Part shown: positions 12,533 to 23,300 of the stretch, in pieces
Layout of the letters: every line of letters starts with the position of its first letter
Numbering within the stretch: the first letter of the stretch is position 1
NCBI GenBank assembly: GCA_013423325.1
Contig: BLJB01000080.1
Location: forward strand, 429-53,060
DNA length: 52,632 nucleotides
Reading direction: 5' to 3'
Source of the DNA: Usnea hakonensis
Taxonomy: Eukaryota; Ascomycota; Lecanoromycetes; Lecanorales; Parmeliaceae
Position numbers and translations under genes: made by a program
Notes under the pieces: generated by a model
The model's database searches: none
The model's input: the letters and a program-made list of their open reading frames with translations, nothing else
What the model was told of the DNA's origin: nothing

Positions 12533-13592
12533 TTAGACCTCGTTTTCCTCAGGGCCAGGCACCCACTCGTTCAAAAAGCCTTCCTCACTGACTGGCGGGG
12601 TGAGATCCAACCCTCTCTTTGAGATGAAATCGCTCAACTTCGCCTTGTTCATTATCGCAGCACCGTCGGCTCTTTTGCTTGCCGTCAGCAGTCCCATGTC
12701 TTTCAACGTTGCCACCACATCCTCGGGCAGCACCCAGCACGCCTCAGCTATCTCCCCCACACTCAACGTTCTTTTGTTCTTCAGTTCCAGAATCGTCCTT
12801 GCGACCCTAGCCTCCCAGAATCGCATGTATCCTTTCCTGCCCAGCTCACTCAAGGGTTTTTCCGGACCGCCGATGCGGTTCTCTCGTCGGCTGAGCTCGT
12901 AGCTTACACCCATCAGGATCTTACCGAGGCCTTTGCGCTGCCAGGGCGGGAAAACGAGGATGCAGGCAAGGTTGTTATTGTCCCAGCTCATTTTCTCTTT
13001 GCTGTAGAAGCCAACGACCTGCGGGTGATGCGAGCTAGTGCCGTCAGGAGTGTGGACGAGGAGATAGTAATTGAAGGAGGTGACATCGAAGAAGATGGAC
13101 TTGTTGTCGAGGAAGAGTTTCGCAAAGAGGGAAAGATTCTGGGCGAAGAGCTGGAATGCGACGGTCAGCGCCGACTTTGGAGATTCAGAACACTGTTAGG
13201 GTGACCTGGTATTCCTCGCCATCCACCTCGTAGATAGAATGCAGATGCCGCGAGTAGATTGCTCTTCCCGGGGGTCCTTCATGTTTCAATGGGCACATTT
13301 TCTAGCACACTTCATCATTGGGTGCCATTTTCAACGGTTTCTAAGATGCACGCACCGTGTGTGCCAAGTAAGGCATGAGGTCCTTGGAGTATCTGAAGCA
13401 CCATTGACATACAAACAATCTCTCAAGCTCTCTTCCAACCAGTTCCTCTGGGTAGAATGATGGGTACCATGTCTTGAAGAGAATATCTCCAAGTACGACA
13501 TTGCGGATATTCAAGTCCGTAGGCTTTTCCTTGTTGCGGTGCGCAGCCAGCGGTGATGCTAATGCATTGGTCGACACTGATATTGAACCCAT
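12533..13592 (-). CDS. SAS2: SAS2-like MYST-family histone acetyltransferase
   Basis: Predicted nuclear acetyltransferase; yeast Sas2 acetylates histone H4 K16. Three exons on the minus strand: 13592-13356, 13301-13206, 13150-12533; 316 aa, close to yeast Sas2 and lacking the N-terminal chromo-barrel of Esa1 types. The C2HC finger is CQWCFRYSKDLMPYLAHTKMC (C-x2-C-x12-H-x3-C), reconstituted across the first intron. The catalytic part has NNLACILVFPPWQRKGLGK (candidate catalytic Cys and the acetyl-CoA loop QRKGLGK) and GGPEKPLSELG. The start at 13592 is uncertain: a TTTTTCAG acceptor-like sequence lies just upstream, so a further 5' exon may exist. Family assignment is firm; the SAS2 orthology is inferred from length and architecture. 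Confidence 0.88.
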
Positions 13593-14143
13593 ATGAGACT
13601 GAAAAAGCCATATGGTGCACGTACGGGGAATTTTTGATTGAAGAGATTCATTGTCCGACGTTCACCTCACAGTAGAAATGAGCTGCTCTCAAGCAAACTA
13701 TCTATGAGATTGAGTTTTGACGCTAAGCTAGATCAAGCCAGCTTAGGGGATAAGATTAGGGTATCAGGTTTCTTAAATACCTTACGGTACCTTAAATGTG
13801 ATACGGTATTCTACAGTGATTGATAAATGACTATCCAGCCACCACATACCACATTCGTGCTCACTTCAGTCAAATTCTTCTTCGCCTTTTGATCTTCATA
13901 GGGTCAGATAAACAATACATATTCGTGACACATGACGACGGTCTTTATGCACCGTGCTCTTGTTTGACACCTCTCGGGCCATCGACCTGGCTCCCCGTAG
14001 AACAATGTTGTCGTACCCTGATGCTGCCATGCTATCGTACTGTCACATCCGTGTCCTCATAAAACCCTTCCGACGGTTGAAACGCCCTCGCTGCCTCGCT
14101 AAATCTCAGTAGTTGGAGTATAAAAGGAGAGACACAACCTTCC
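13593..14143. other. Intergenic spacer upstream of SAS2-like gene
   Basis: 551 bp holding the promoter of the MYST gene and the 3' flank of the next gene on the same strand. Contains a short AT-rich patch with ACCTTA/GGTACC words (about 13750-13805). No supported gene. Confidence 0.45.
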
Positions 14144-15680
14144 TCAGGCCCTTAGATCCATGCTGCTTCCCTGCGCCTTTACTCCCTTCTTAGCTGGATC
14201 AGGATTTCGATTTTCCTTCTCCCGTTGCGCCTCCCAGATCATACGCTGCCGTCTCGCATCGTCGATGTTGAAATCGGGCATCGCTTCATCATTGCCCAGT
14301 CTAGCATGCTTGGCTCTCATTCCGCCAATTGAGCTTGTTGACTTCATCTTCTTCAGTGAGCGAACCTTGAGATCTGTCACTTCGCTGCTGTGATTGTTAG
14401 GCATCTCTTTGACATCATTGCGTGATCGAAGATTTCGAATCTCTCTCGCAATTTTCTCTAGTGTCGTTCCGCGCTTTTTGGGCGTTGGTGGCTCAAATGG
14501 TCCCGAGTGTGCGGGAGAGGCTGGAAGGGGCTTGTCTCTGCTACTGATGTTGGTTTTGCTAGCTGCGCTGCTGCTGGTGGAAGGCCGATCGCCAGTCGCG
14601 AAGCTTACTCCAGAATCTGCTCTTCGGTTACCTCGGCGGTGCGCTTCGGTTTCTAGATCAAAGTACTCCGGTCCTGAGACATCGAGGCACTCTTCAATCA
14701 CTCCATTGGCTGCACGTAGGTACTTGTCTACGACGTCCCTAACAACTGTCCAGCCATTGGGGTCACCAAGACGTTGACCTTGATGTTCAAGATTTTTCAA
14801 AATACCTTTGCCATTCTTTTCGACGGCTTGAATGTAGCGGAAAAAGGCGTTGCGTTGAGAGGTGAGAATGTGGAGCGTAATTTGACGAGTCGGAGCGGTG
14901 TTCGTTGAAGGTGGGTAGAGGGTGTTGAGCATAGCAATGCTGTTCGGTTTGCTGAAGGGTTCAAGACGCATTTCGTTGATGAGGGTCTAGGAACTGTGTT
15001 AGTGGATCCGTAAGCTTCAAGCACGTTGGCCAAGTGCATACCCAGCGACGAAGGCCAATGTACACTTGTGAATACAATGCCTCCACCTTGTTTTCCTTGT
15101 TCTGCATACTGAGCACCCATTCCGATATCTTGGCATTCTTGCTTATCTCCCCTCCAGCGTGTTCTACTATCGCAGTGTCTATTCCTAGTCTTTGTAAGGC
15201 CACCATAAGCTCACGCTTCCTTCGGTTCTCTAAATCTTTCAAGTAGTCCAATGCAGTCAAAGCTTGCGTGAAGTCGACCTGGCACAATTCGGCTGGGAAG
15301 CAGCGTCGGACGAAAGACGTAATAAATGATGGAGGCAGAGAGAAGGGCTGGGAAGGCAGTTTACTGATGTGTGTCATCAGACAGTTTTTAAAATGGTCCG
15401 TAGCGCTTTGGGCGGCGAATTGGTTTTGCTGGTGCTCTGGTGGGAAGTTCGGAGACGCCGGAGAGCTATCCGGGCTTGACGCACTTGAGGATAAGGAAGG
15501 CGGGCCAGGCTGAAGCGATTGACGCTGGTGTTGCTGAGCTTGCGGTGTTGAATTGAGTGTATACATTGTCCGTAAGGGGATTTCGTAGGTACCCGGGTAT
15601 GCGAAAAGATGTTCGAGTATCCATGGAAAGGCGGCACCTTCATTGGAGGACGTACTTGAGGAGCTATTGTGGGGAGACAT
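14144..15680 (-). CDS. Conserved-looking fungal protein of unknown function
   Basis: Two exons: 15680-15042 and 14986-14144, joined at LRRW-TLINEMR by a 55-bp intron with a CACTAAC branch site; 493 aa. I do not recognise a named domain. The first 35 residues contain an ordered block (FPWILEHLFAYPGTYEIPLR). Then comes a Gln/Ser/Pro-rich linker, then about 300 residues that look mostly helical (SFVRRCFPAELCQVDFTQAL, a charged KDLENRRKRELMVAL segment, NKENKVEALYSQVYIGLRRW), and a Lys/Arg-rich tail with KKMKSTSS and RRQRMIWEAQREKENR that could be nuclear-localising. No signal peptide or membrane segment. It behaves like a genuine protein (order plus disorder, sensible intron), but function is open. 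Confidence 0.75.
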
Positions 15681-18600
15681 GGCGCTTGGCCGTGATGTAG
15701 TACGAGGTGTTGGGGGGCCTTTTGGGGGAGCGCCTCACCCGCAGATGCAAAACACTAAGTTGTGAGCCAGGTAAGTTCAGTAGGTCATGTTGAGTTGGCT
15801 GTTCGAGTTGGCAGTAGATGGTAGAATAGTGTGTTGATGTCGAATTTATTTGTTGATAGTAGACTTCCGTTGCTGTGCGGTTTGTTTCCTTTCCACGTCT
15901 CGAGTTCGCTCAGCCCTAAGCTCAAGAAGCAACTTCTGAACTTTGTACACTTTCATGCGTATGAATGTCCAATATTATGACTGATCTTGTATGATATGCG
16001 AATGGTGTTTGTGGCGACCAAAAAGGAAGCAAACACTCGCGGCAGGCTAATTCCGAGACAATGGATGTCGCTGGCCGATGAAGAGGAAAACGATAGACCT
16101 TGGATGGATATGACAGGTGGCGACACGGTGTCCTGACGGAAGAGGGTGAGCAGGATGGGAAGGAAAAGGAGTGGTAGCACCCAAGGAGGGTCTCGTGCGC
16201 AGTAGTGGTGCGGCGGAGGTGGCTCAATGCTTCGAGGTGTGGGTGTGTTTTGAGGGTGAAGGATACCTTGTTTATGAGGCTGCAAGCTATGGAACAAAGC
16301 AAGCTCAATCGACGGCGACGATGGCTCTGATGGGGCAGGAATACGTTTATGTGAGAAGAAGGACGTATTTAATGACAGTGAGTGACGAGGCAGAGAGGAA
16401 GGGGGGGCCAATACGTTTCGTATCCGGTAGGGAGTGAGTTTTAGGGACGAATCAGGACAGGGCTCAATTGATGTCTTTGCTCCAATAGAATACCTGCTTT
16501 AGGCTATTATTGTTCTCGAAGGAGTAGAACAGTAGTAGTAGTAGTAGTAGGAAGTATAGAGTACTCGGTACAAAGTAGAGTACCTTTAGACATATTGATA
16601 TATCAATAAATCACAAGCTTGACGAGTCCTAACCTTTTCGCTTGAGTCCTAAAAATTACGCTACGGTTTTCTCCTACTATGGGTAATTCTCCACAACTCC
16701 GCACTCCACCGTCCAGGTACAACACACTTACTCCGTACCTACTCCAAAGTGGTTTTGAGCCAAACGCGTTACTACCACCATGCTCGTTCTTTCTTTCCTC
16801 TTCCCGCATTTCTTCTTCACTTCCCGTCTCATGGCGCACTTTCAACGGGCCAACACCCAATGGCAAGATTCTCCTTTCCTTCATGTTTCAGAATGAGAGA
16901 CGGAAAGAATAAAATAAAAATAAAAATTGATGCAGAAGCGATGTCACATCTGTTCCTTGTGTGCCGTCCAGCAACTTAGCAAGCACGCTTGACAGCCGGT
17001 CGGGAAGTCAACACGCTACTGAGTCTGGGACAGGGACGACTCTCTCTTGAGCAGTATCCGTAATGATAGTAATGAGACGGATGGCACGGCTGTGGTATTG
17101 GTGAGGCTGCAGCGACAAGTGATGTGACGGCTCCTTACCTTATTATTATAGTCCTTGAAAGTATCTGATACGACCGAGCTGGTTGCGCCTGAGTCTGAGC
17201 TGAACTTTATGCAAGAATGTTGCAATTCTGTGCATAGGCTTATCGAAAACCACTTCCCCACATTCAGCTCAAACCAGAATATGTAGAGTAGTCTTGTTCG
17301 AGGACGCCAATATGATTCGACTGATTCTCCTTTCAGGACTCAACGCTCGATTAACATTTCCTCTTCAAGTCTTGGTCTCGGTATATCATATATGTATTTT
17401 GGTTTGTATGGCTTTTGAAAAATTCATTATTTGGGCAATCGATCTGCTTCTGGCCTTAAGTGGGGATGAATGCAAATGGTGGCTGGTAGGCTGTAGCCAA
17501 ACTTGGATTCAGGGGAAGACGGACCGGTTAAATTCACTAGTGGATAAGCGTGCTTTGTATTTTAAAGTAGTGCGCGGGTCGCGTGTCAATCAATTAATCA
17601 CGAGCAAGGCTTCGGATTGGTCATTCAAAATAATTAGCGCCTTGTGGCCGGGAAACAAATCGACCTGTCGTCCAAGTCAGATCTCGATAAGGGACATAAA
17701 GTACGGTACGTACGGTACGCTGGCGACATCATGCATCATGCATCAAAAGAGTCTTTACGCATAAGCTGTCGAGATTTACAATTGGCCTCGTAGTACGTCC
17801 CGCGTAGACCGCTTGACTTCCATTTCACACTGCTCGCTTGAATCCTGAGGAAGCTATGGCTGCATACATACGTTATTACCATCCCTCCCAGCTCCACATT
17901 CCTTGCTTGCGCCCAACCCTCGGACCCATCACCATCTCTTTTAGGTACTAGATTAATCATTAATTATGCTGGCAGGATGCTACTCAACTTGCTTCTTGGA
18001 AGGACGAGGCTACGAGGGTTAGCTCCAATCGTGCATCTGGAAGTCATCCCTACTATAGTCTCTCTACACCGGCGAGATCCCAATACGATGCAATCTTGGC
18101 CCTTACAGCCTAGCCAGTCATCGTGCGTCTACGTCGACTAGGTATCGCCCGAATCGTTCCAAATGATCTACTGATTTCCAACAAGTCTTAGAGATAAAGG
18201 TAGATTCGGTAAATCATTACTCAAAACACGAGTGGAACCAGATTGACGAGGGTCTGAAGCGTGTTACGCTCATCCGAGTCACAAGTACGGAGTCAGCCTG
18301 GGCAGGTACCTATCAACCACGTCGGCTGCATCACGCGCCGAAACCGCCCCTCGTGCATTTCAAGACCCTAACCTGCCTTACCTTTGAGAGCCCCTGAGCC
18401 CAACAATCTTCCGAAACATTACTGTCATGTACATCGACTGCAGGCGCACTGCCAGAAAATGAGCCTTGAGACTCATGTTTTGTTTTTCAAAGCCCCGGTA
18501 GGCTGTGTGCAATCTGGCCGCTAAGTGATTGCCACATGTCGTTGGCTTGTCGCCTATGGAGTGCACGAAATCGGGATATTTCCAGTACCCAAATTGTCGC

Positions 18601-18851
18601 TGCAGCTGGACAGAATGCTGTTGGCATTCTGTTCAAGGTGGGAGTACATACAAGAAACTTTGACTGGTACCATCGATTGACTGTACAACAATTGATTCAA
18701 TTGTTGTACGCCTTGCATCTTCAGCGAGATGCTATATTTGAAGCAGATGACACGACATCGGTTCTGCCTCTTTGGGGGGTCTGGTCCTTGCATCGTTCAA
18801 GACAGTTCACTCCTACGGCGTGGCGAGGATGGATGATTCATGGTGAGAAGC
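15681..18851. other. 3.2 kb gene-poor intergenic region
   Basis: Frames on both strands (for example 15922-16411 minus and 17294-17764 plus, 156 codons) show no domain, no conserved motif and no partner exons, and I treat them as chance. It contains an AGT microsatellite of about 7 units (16530-16550), overlapping GTACG/ATCATGC words at 17701-17745, and the promoter of the minus-strand gene ending at 14144. At 18683-18709 there is a 27-bp perfect palindrome, listed separately. Confidence 0.5.
18683..18709. repeat. 27-bp perfect palindrome downstream of PhzF gene
   Basis: Two 13-nt arms (GTACAACAATTGA and its exact complement) around a single central T. It lies 143 bp beyond the stop codon of the minus-strand PhzF gene. 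It could be a 3'-UTR hairpin, a cruciform or a palindromic protein site; nothing in the sequence decides. Confidence 0.7.
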
Positions 18852-19922
18852 TTATGTGCTTGTGCTGCTCTCAGGCAGACATAGGGTCCCTTGCGTAATG
18901 CAGACGGCCCTCCCAGCCAAAACCACCTTCTCGACGGCTTTCCCTGATTCATCCAATGTCACTCTCACTTGGATCTCACTTGCCCGCCCCATCTCAACAC
19001 CCTGCTCAATGGAGTAGTAGAATGTCGTGTTCCCTGTGCCATCCTTCAAAGCCAGGAAAGCAGCAAGCGTGCTTGCTGCACTACCCGTCGCAGAGTCCTC
19101 CCCAACACTTTGTTCTAGCATTCTCGTCCTCAGCCTAACAATTTTTTCACTGGTGGGCGAAATGATCGTGTAAAAGTAGGTGCCGATGAAGGAAGGGTCC
19201 CAGCCTTCATCTAATTTCACAGAACCGCAGTCCACACTATGAGAGCTAACTTCAAGCTTTTCGAGGTGAGGAGATACAGAGGGCACCTGGATGAGCACAA
19301 AGGACATTCCCTTGACGATCGAGACCACGCGAAGCTCATTTGTCACCACAGAGGTTCTGGACAGATAACTCTGTGCCTTTAGAAGTGCTCTGCCAGTCAC
19401 GGGTGCCTGGTGGATTCTCACGTCGTGCGGAATGTCTGCTTCTGCAAGTTTTGTCTGTCGATCGTACCTTCCATTAATAGACCCTGCCTTGCATAACAGA
19501 GTCACGTTTTCTAAAGGAGGCTCCTCACTTTCACAAACGTGACAGATAGTTCCAATAATGGGATGGCCGGCAAAAGGAAGTTCCTCTTTAAGCGTGAAAA
19601 TATCAAGTTGCCGACCAGGCTGTCCGACGAGAGCGTCATGGAGAAAGACAGTTTCCGAAAAGTTGAATTCGCGCGCTATCGTTTGTTTGTTCTCTTGGGT
19701 AAGAATACCTGAAGCCGGAAGAGGTAGTGAAGAAGGAACATGGACGACTGCAAGCTGATTTCCTTTGAAACGGGTCGTTGTGAAAACGTCGAGGGTTACG
19801 AAAGGAAGAGAATTAAAGGGAGGAGGTTTTTGAGAAATGGTAGGTGGAGAAGGAGTGGTGGTCACTTCGCGAGAATTTGAACTCGAAGCTAATTGCTGGA
19901 GACGCTGTTCGAACGTATTCAT
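18852..19922 (-). CDS. PhzF-family isomerase/epimerase-like protein
   Basis: Single-exon gene, 356 aa. The PhzF fold is a two-lobed, cofactor-free isomerase related to diaminopimelate epimerase. Family marks: N-lobe start FVTLDVFTTTRFKGNQLAVV (residues 41-60), the catalytic Glu region FNFSETVF (Glu90), LPFAGHPIIGT, and the C-lobe glycine loop GEDSATGSAASTLAAFLA. About 35 Ser/Thr/Pro-rich residues precede the domain and are not typical of bacterial members; a start nearer the domain is possible, although no Met lies there. Fungal members are mostly uncharacterised and no phenazine genes are nearby, so the substrate is unknown. Confidence 0.88.
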   Translation of the reverse strand: MNTFEQRLQQLASSSNSREVTTTPSPPTISQKPPPFNSLPFVTLDVFTTTRFKGNQLAVVHVPSSLPLPASGILTQENKQTIAREFNFSETVFLHDALVGQPGRQLDIFTLKEELPFAGHPIIGTICHVCESEEPPLENVTLLCKAGSINGRYDRQTKLAEADIPHDVRIHQAPVTGRALLKAQSYLSRTSVVTNELRVVSIVKGMSFVLIQVPSVSPHLEKLEVSSHSVDCGSVKLDEGWDPSFIGTYFYTIISPTSEKIVRLRTRMLEQSVGEDSATGSAASTLAAFLALKDGTGNTTFYYSIEQGVEMGRASEIQVRVTLDESGKAVEKVVLAGRAVCITQGTLCLPESSTST

Positions 19923-20361
19923 GTTGCTCAGAATTACGAATGTTAATTAAATTACCCCCAGCAGGTGAGAGCAGCGATTACTGCCTACACATCGAGCAGA
20001 AAGTTTTGTGAAGGTATTCAAATGATTCTGTGTGTGAAGTGTGATATCTGAAGATGAAATCAAGTGACATAAATGCGCTGCAAACAGTCACCGCTAAGAA
20101 ACGGAACGGGAAATTGATAATCCGGAGATCAAATATATTACTTTAATCTGGCAATTTGCTATTGGGTGCGAGTACATAGTTCACCATAAGCATCCAATTT
20201 GTTCTGAACTTACATCTGCGTGTGAGACTGATTCGATGCTAGCCGTCACATCAATCATTTTGTGGACAGCGCTCATTCCTTGTCAGAGGCTTCCCTAGGT
20301 ACTCTTAACATACCTTTGAACAACATGATGGGGCAGCGGAGTCCTTGAAACTACCGAGGCC
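19923..20361. other. Divergent promoter spacer PhzF / UGGT
   Basis: 439 bp between two divergent start codons, presumed to hold both promoters. I could not identify a convincing unfolded-protein-response element by eye. Confidence 0.4.
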
Positions 20362-23300
20362 ATGCTTCTCTCTCTGCTTTCGTCCGAGCTCCTTGGGGTT
20401 TATTTGGTGTCGTCTTCTTGCATAGCTCAGTATGCTATCGCCGGCCCAACTGTGAACGTTGCCCTTCAGGCTTCTTTCAACGCTCCTCCTTACATACTAG
20501 AGCTGCTGTTGGTGACTCTCAAAATTCCGGTTTTCCGCTGGTCGGAAGAACTGACATTCTGCAGGGAGACAGCGGCAGAAGAGAACTCGACTGCTTATTT
20601 TCCCATCCTCGATAGAATTGCTGAAGGGCGCTTTGCGGACTGCGGTTCAGACCAAGAGCTTTACAACACCTTTCTGCGTGTCCTGCAGGACGATGGACAT
20701 ATCACGACTGCAGAGGCATTGTCCTCTTTTCAATTTGCCCTATCCATACACTCCGCTGTTCCCCGCATAGAGGCCCATTACCATTACTACGACACATCTG
20801 TAGAACCTTCATTGATGATAGCGCAAGATGCAGCTTGTCCAGTCTGGGTGCATTTCGACGGGAAGCAATACTGCTCGCCTGTTTTGGACCGAGCCCAGCA
20901 GGACGTTGGAGCATTGAAGTAACATCTAACCATCATGTATCGGGCATCCTCTCAGCTAACAAAGCCTAGAATGCCAGAGACTTTACCTTTCGACCGGGTC
21001 CTCGGTACAAGCACTAAAACAGTCCCAGCTCCCTCGATACTCTACGCCGACATCATATCGCCTCTATTTGGCCACTTTCACCAGACAATGAGAGGCACAG
21101 CTCGCCGTGGTCAAACGTCTTATCGAATTCGTTATAGACCTCCTCAGTCTCAATTAGCAAAGCCATTGGCGGTGAACGGGTATGGAATAGAGCTTGCTCT
21201 CAAGAGAACGGACTACATTGTCATTGACGACAGAAGTGCTGGGTTAGAAGAATCAGACGACCAAGGACTTTCGGTAGACAATGAAGCAGCTGCGGAAGAT
21301 TACTTGCTAGAGACCGAAGAAGTAGCAGATCTCAAGCCTCTGTCATCTAAAGAGCTGTTAGGTCTTGGCCTTAAAACTTCAAGTTTCATCATGGCAAGTG
21401 ATGATCCCTTTGACACTTTGATCAAGGTCTCTCAAGACTTTCCCAAGCACTCTTCAGCAATAACAAAACGTAACGCATCCACCGACTTTGTGAAAGAACA
21501 CAGCATCAATCGTAATGTCTTATTACCAGCAGGCTACAATGTCATTTGGATGAATGGGTTGCAAGTTCAAGCTCGACAGATGGACGCTTTTGGATTGCTT
21601 GAACAATTGCGACGCGAACGCTCCATTGTGAATAGCTTGCGTGAGATTGGATTCAGTGGATCAGAAGCAGTCCAGATCCTGTCACACGAGGTCATTGCAG
21701 ATTCTAAAGTAGAAGGCGATACACAGCGCTACGACTATCGTGATGACCTCGAAGGTGGTAAAGTCATTGTTTGGCTTAACGATATCGAAAAGGACAAGCG
21801 ATATAGCGCCTGGCCCAGACATAGTTCTGCGGTATGTATGATTCCATATTAGGAGATACGCAAACGCTGATGTTGCCGTATAGATTCTACAGCGAACGTA
21901 TCCCGGCCAATTACCCCAGGTTCGACGAGATATACACAACGTCATCATACCGCTTGATCTATCTGATGTGAAAGACGTTGAACTGCTCGTCGAAGCCCTA
22001 CAGACTTTCGTCAAGCGCAAGATACCAATTCGATTTGGCATCGTGCCTATGATAATCTCAGCGGCTGCCATAGATCAGGCAAAGATTGTGTATCATCTCT
22101 TGGACACATACGGACTCGGTGCCGTCTTCGCGTACTTGGAAGCAGTAGGTTGCCTCTCCCGAATCGTATGGCTTCGGCTGCTAAGAGGCAATAGTCAGCA
22201 ATTGGCAAGAGGGTGTCGCTTGCCCAAAAGACCAATTTCGATTCGACCATCAAGGATAGGAGCCTTCGCAAGGATCGAAATGCATCTGACTTCCAGAACG
22301 TTCTTGATGCGATAGGTTCGGACTCCCGGGTTCAGAGCACGAGAGAATACCTAAACCGACTTGGAGCGACTGGGACTCCCGCGCCGCTCTTTGCCAACGG
22401 AGCGGCAATGCCTCGAAATGAGGCATGGCTGCAGACCATGAGCCAGAAGATTGACATGGACCTTCGAACAATTCAGCGCCAAGTCTACGAAGAGGTGATC
22501 CCCGAGGACGCTTGGCTGGCCGGCCAATACTTGGAGAACGCTATCACTAGTCGAAATGCTCTGATCATTCCCGAAGACGAGAACAGCATAGTTATCGTTG
22601 ATTTAGCAAAGTTGTTATCCAAGCACAGTAGGATCTTCGAAAAACTACCACGCCTGCTAGGGCGGATCGATGGGCATCCATCGGAGCGCGGAACTGAACA
22701 ACTGGTCGTAGTCGCTGATCTCGATTCCAGGGAAGGTTCAGCCCTCTTAATGTCGGCCGTTTCATTCTGCCAAGAGTATGAAGAAGTTGAATTACTGTTC
22801 GCTCACAACGGCGCCAAGTCAGACTTTTTTCCTCACTCCGTTATGTTTTGGGAGCACATGAAAGATGGCCATCGAAACTATGATGTACACTGGCTGGAAT
22901 CGGCTCTCAATTTCAAAACAGTCCTTGGACAGACCGAAGAACAAGACGGTTCTTCGAGTAGCCGGCTGGACAAATTTCGGAATGCGGAGTATTCCCACGA
23001 ATCAATTGACGAAGCGAATGATTTCTGGCAATCCTTTAGTCCGCTTGTTCAGGCTCTTGGTCTTCAGCCCGGACAGCATGGTTTGATGCTTAATGGCAGG
23101 GTAGTTGGACCAATACCTAAGGAGGTTAATTTCACTGCGAGCGACTTTGGGCAATTGCTTCAATACGAGCGATCGAAACGCATCGAGCCAGCGAATGCGG
23201 CTCTCAAATCCCTCTTTCCCGAGAAGCAGATAGACGATACCCTGAATTCTGCTATACTGTCTTCGACTATCGCCCTCTCCACAATCTCTGATGTACCCGA

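Noticed and set aside
15922..16411. Overlapping 128- and 152-codon minus-strand frames rich in Ser/Pro/His
   Set aside because: They lie in the promoter side of the gene ending at 14144; the two frames overlap and neither shows family features. Probably chance frames in C/T-rich DNA.
17294..17764. 156-codon plus-strand frame with hydrophobic N-terminal stretches
   Set aside because: No recognisable domain, no partner exons, and composition like neighbouring non-coding DNA; the Leu/Ile runs are not organised as clear membrane helices.
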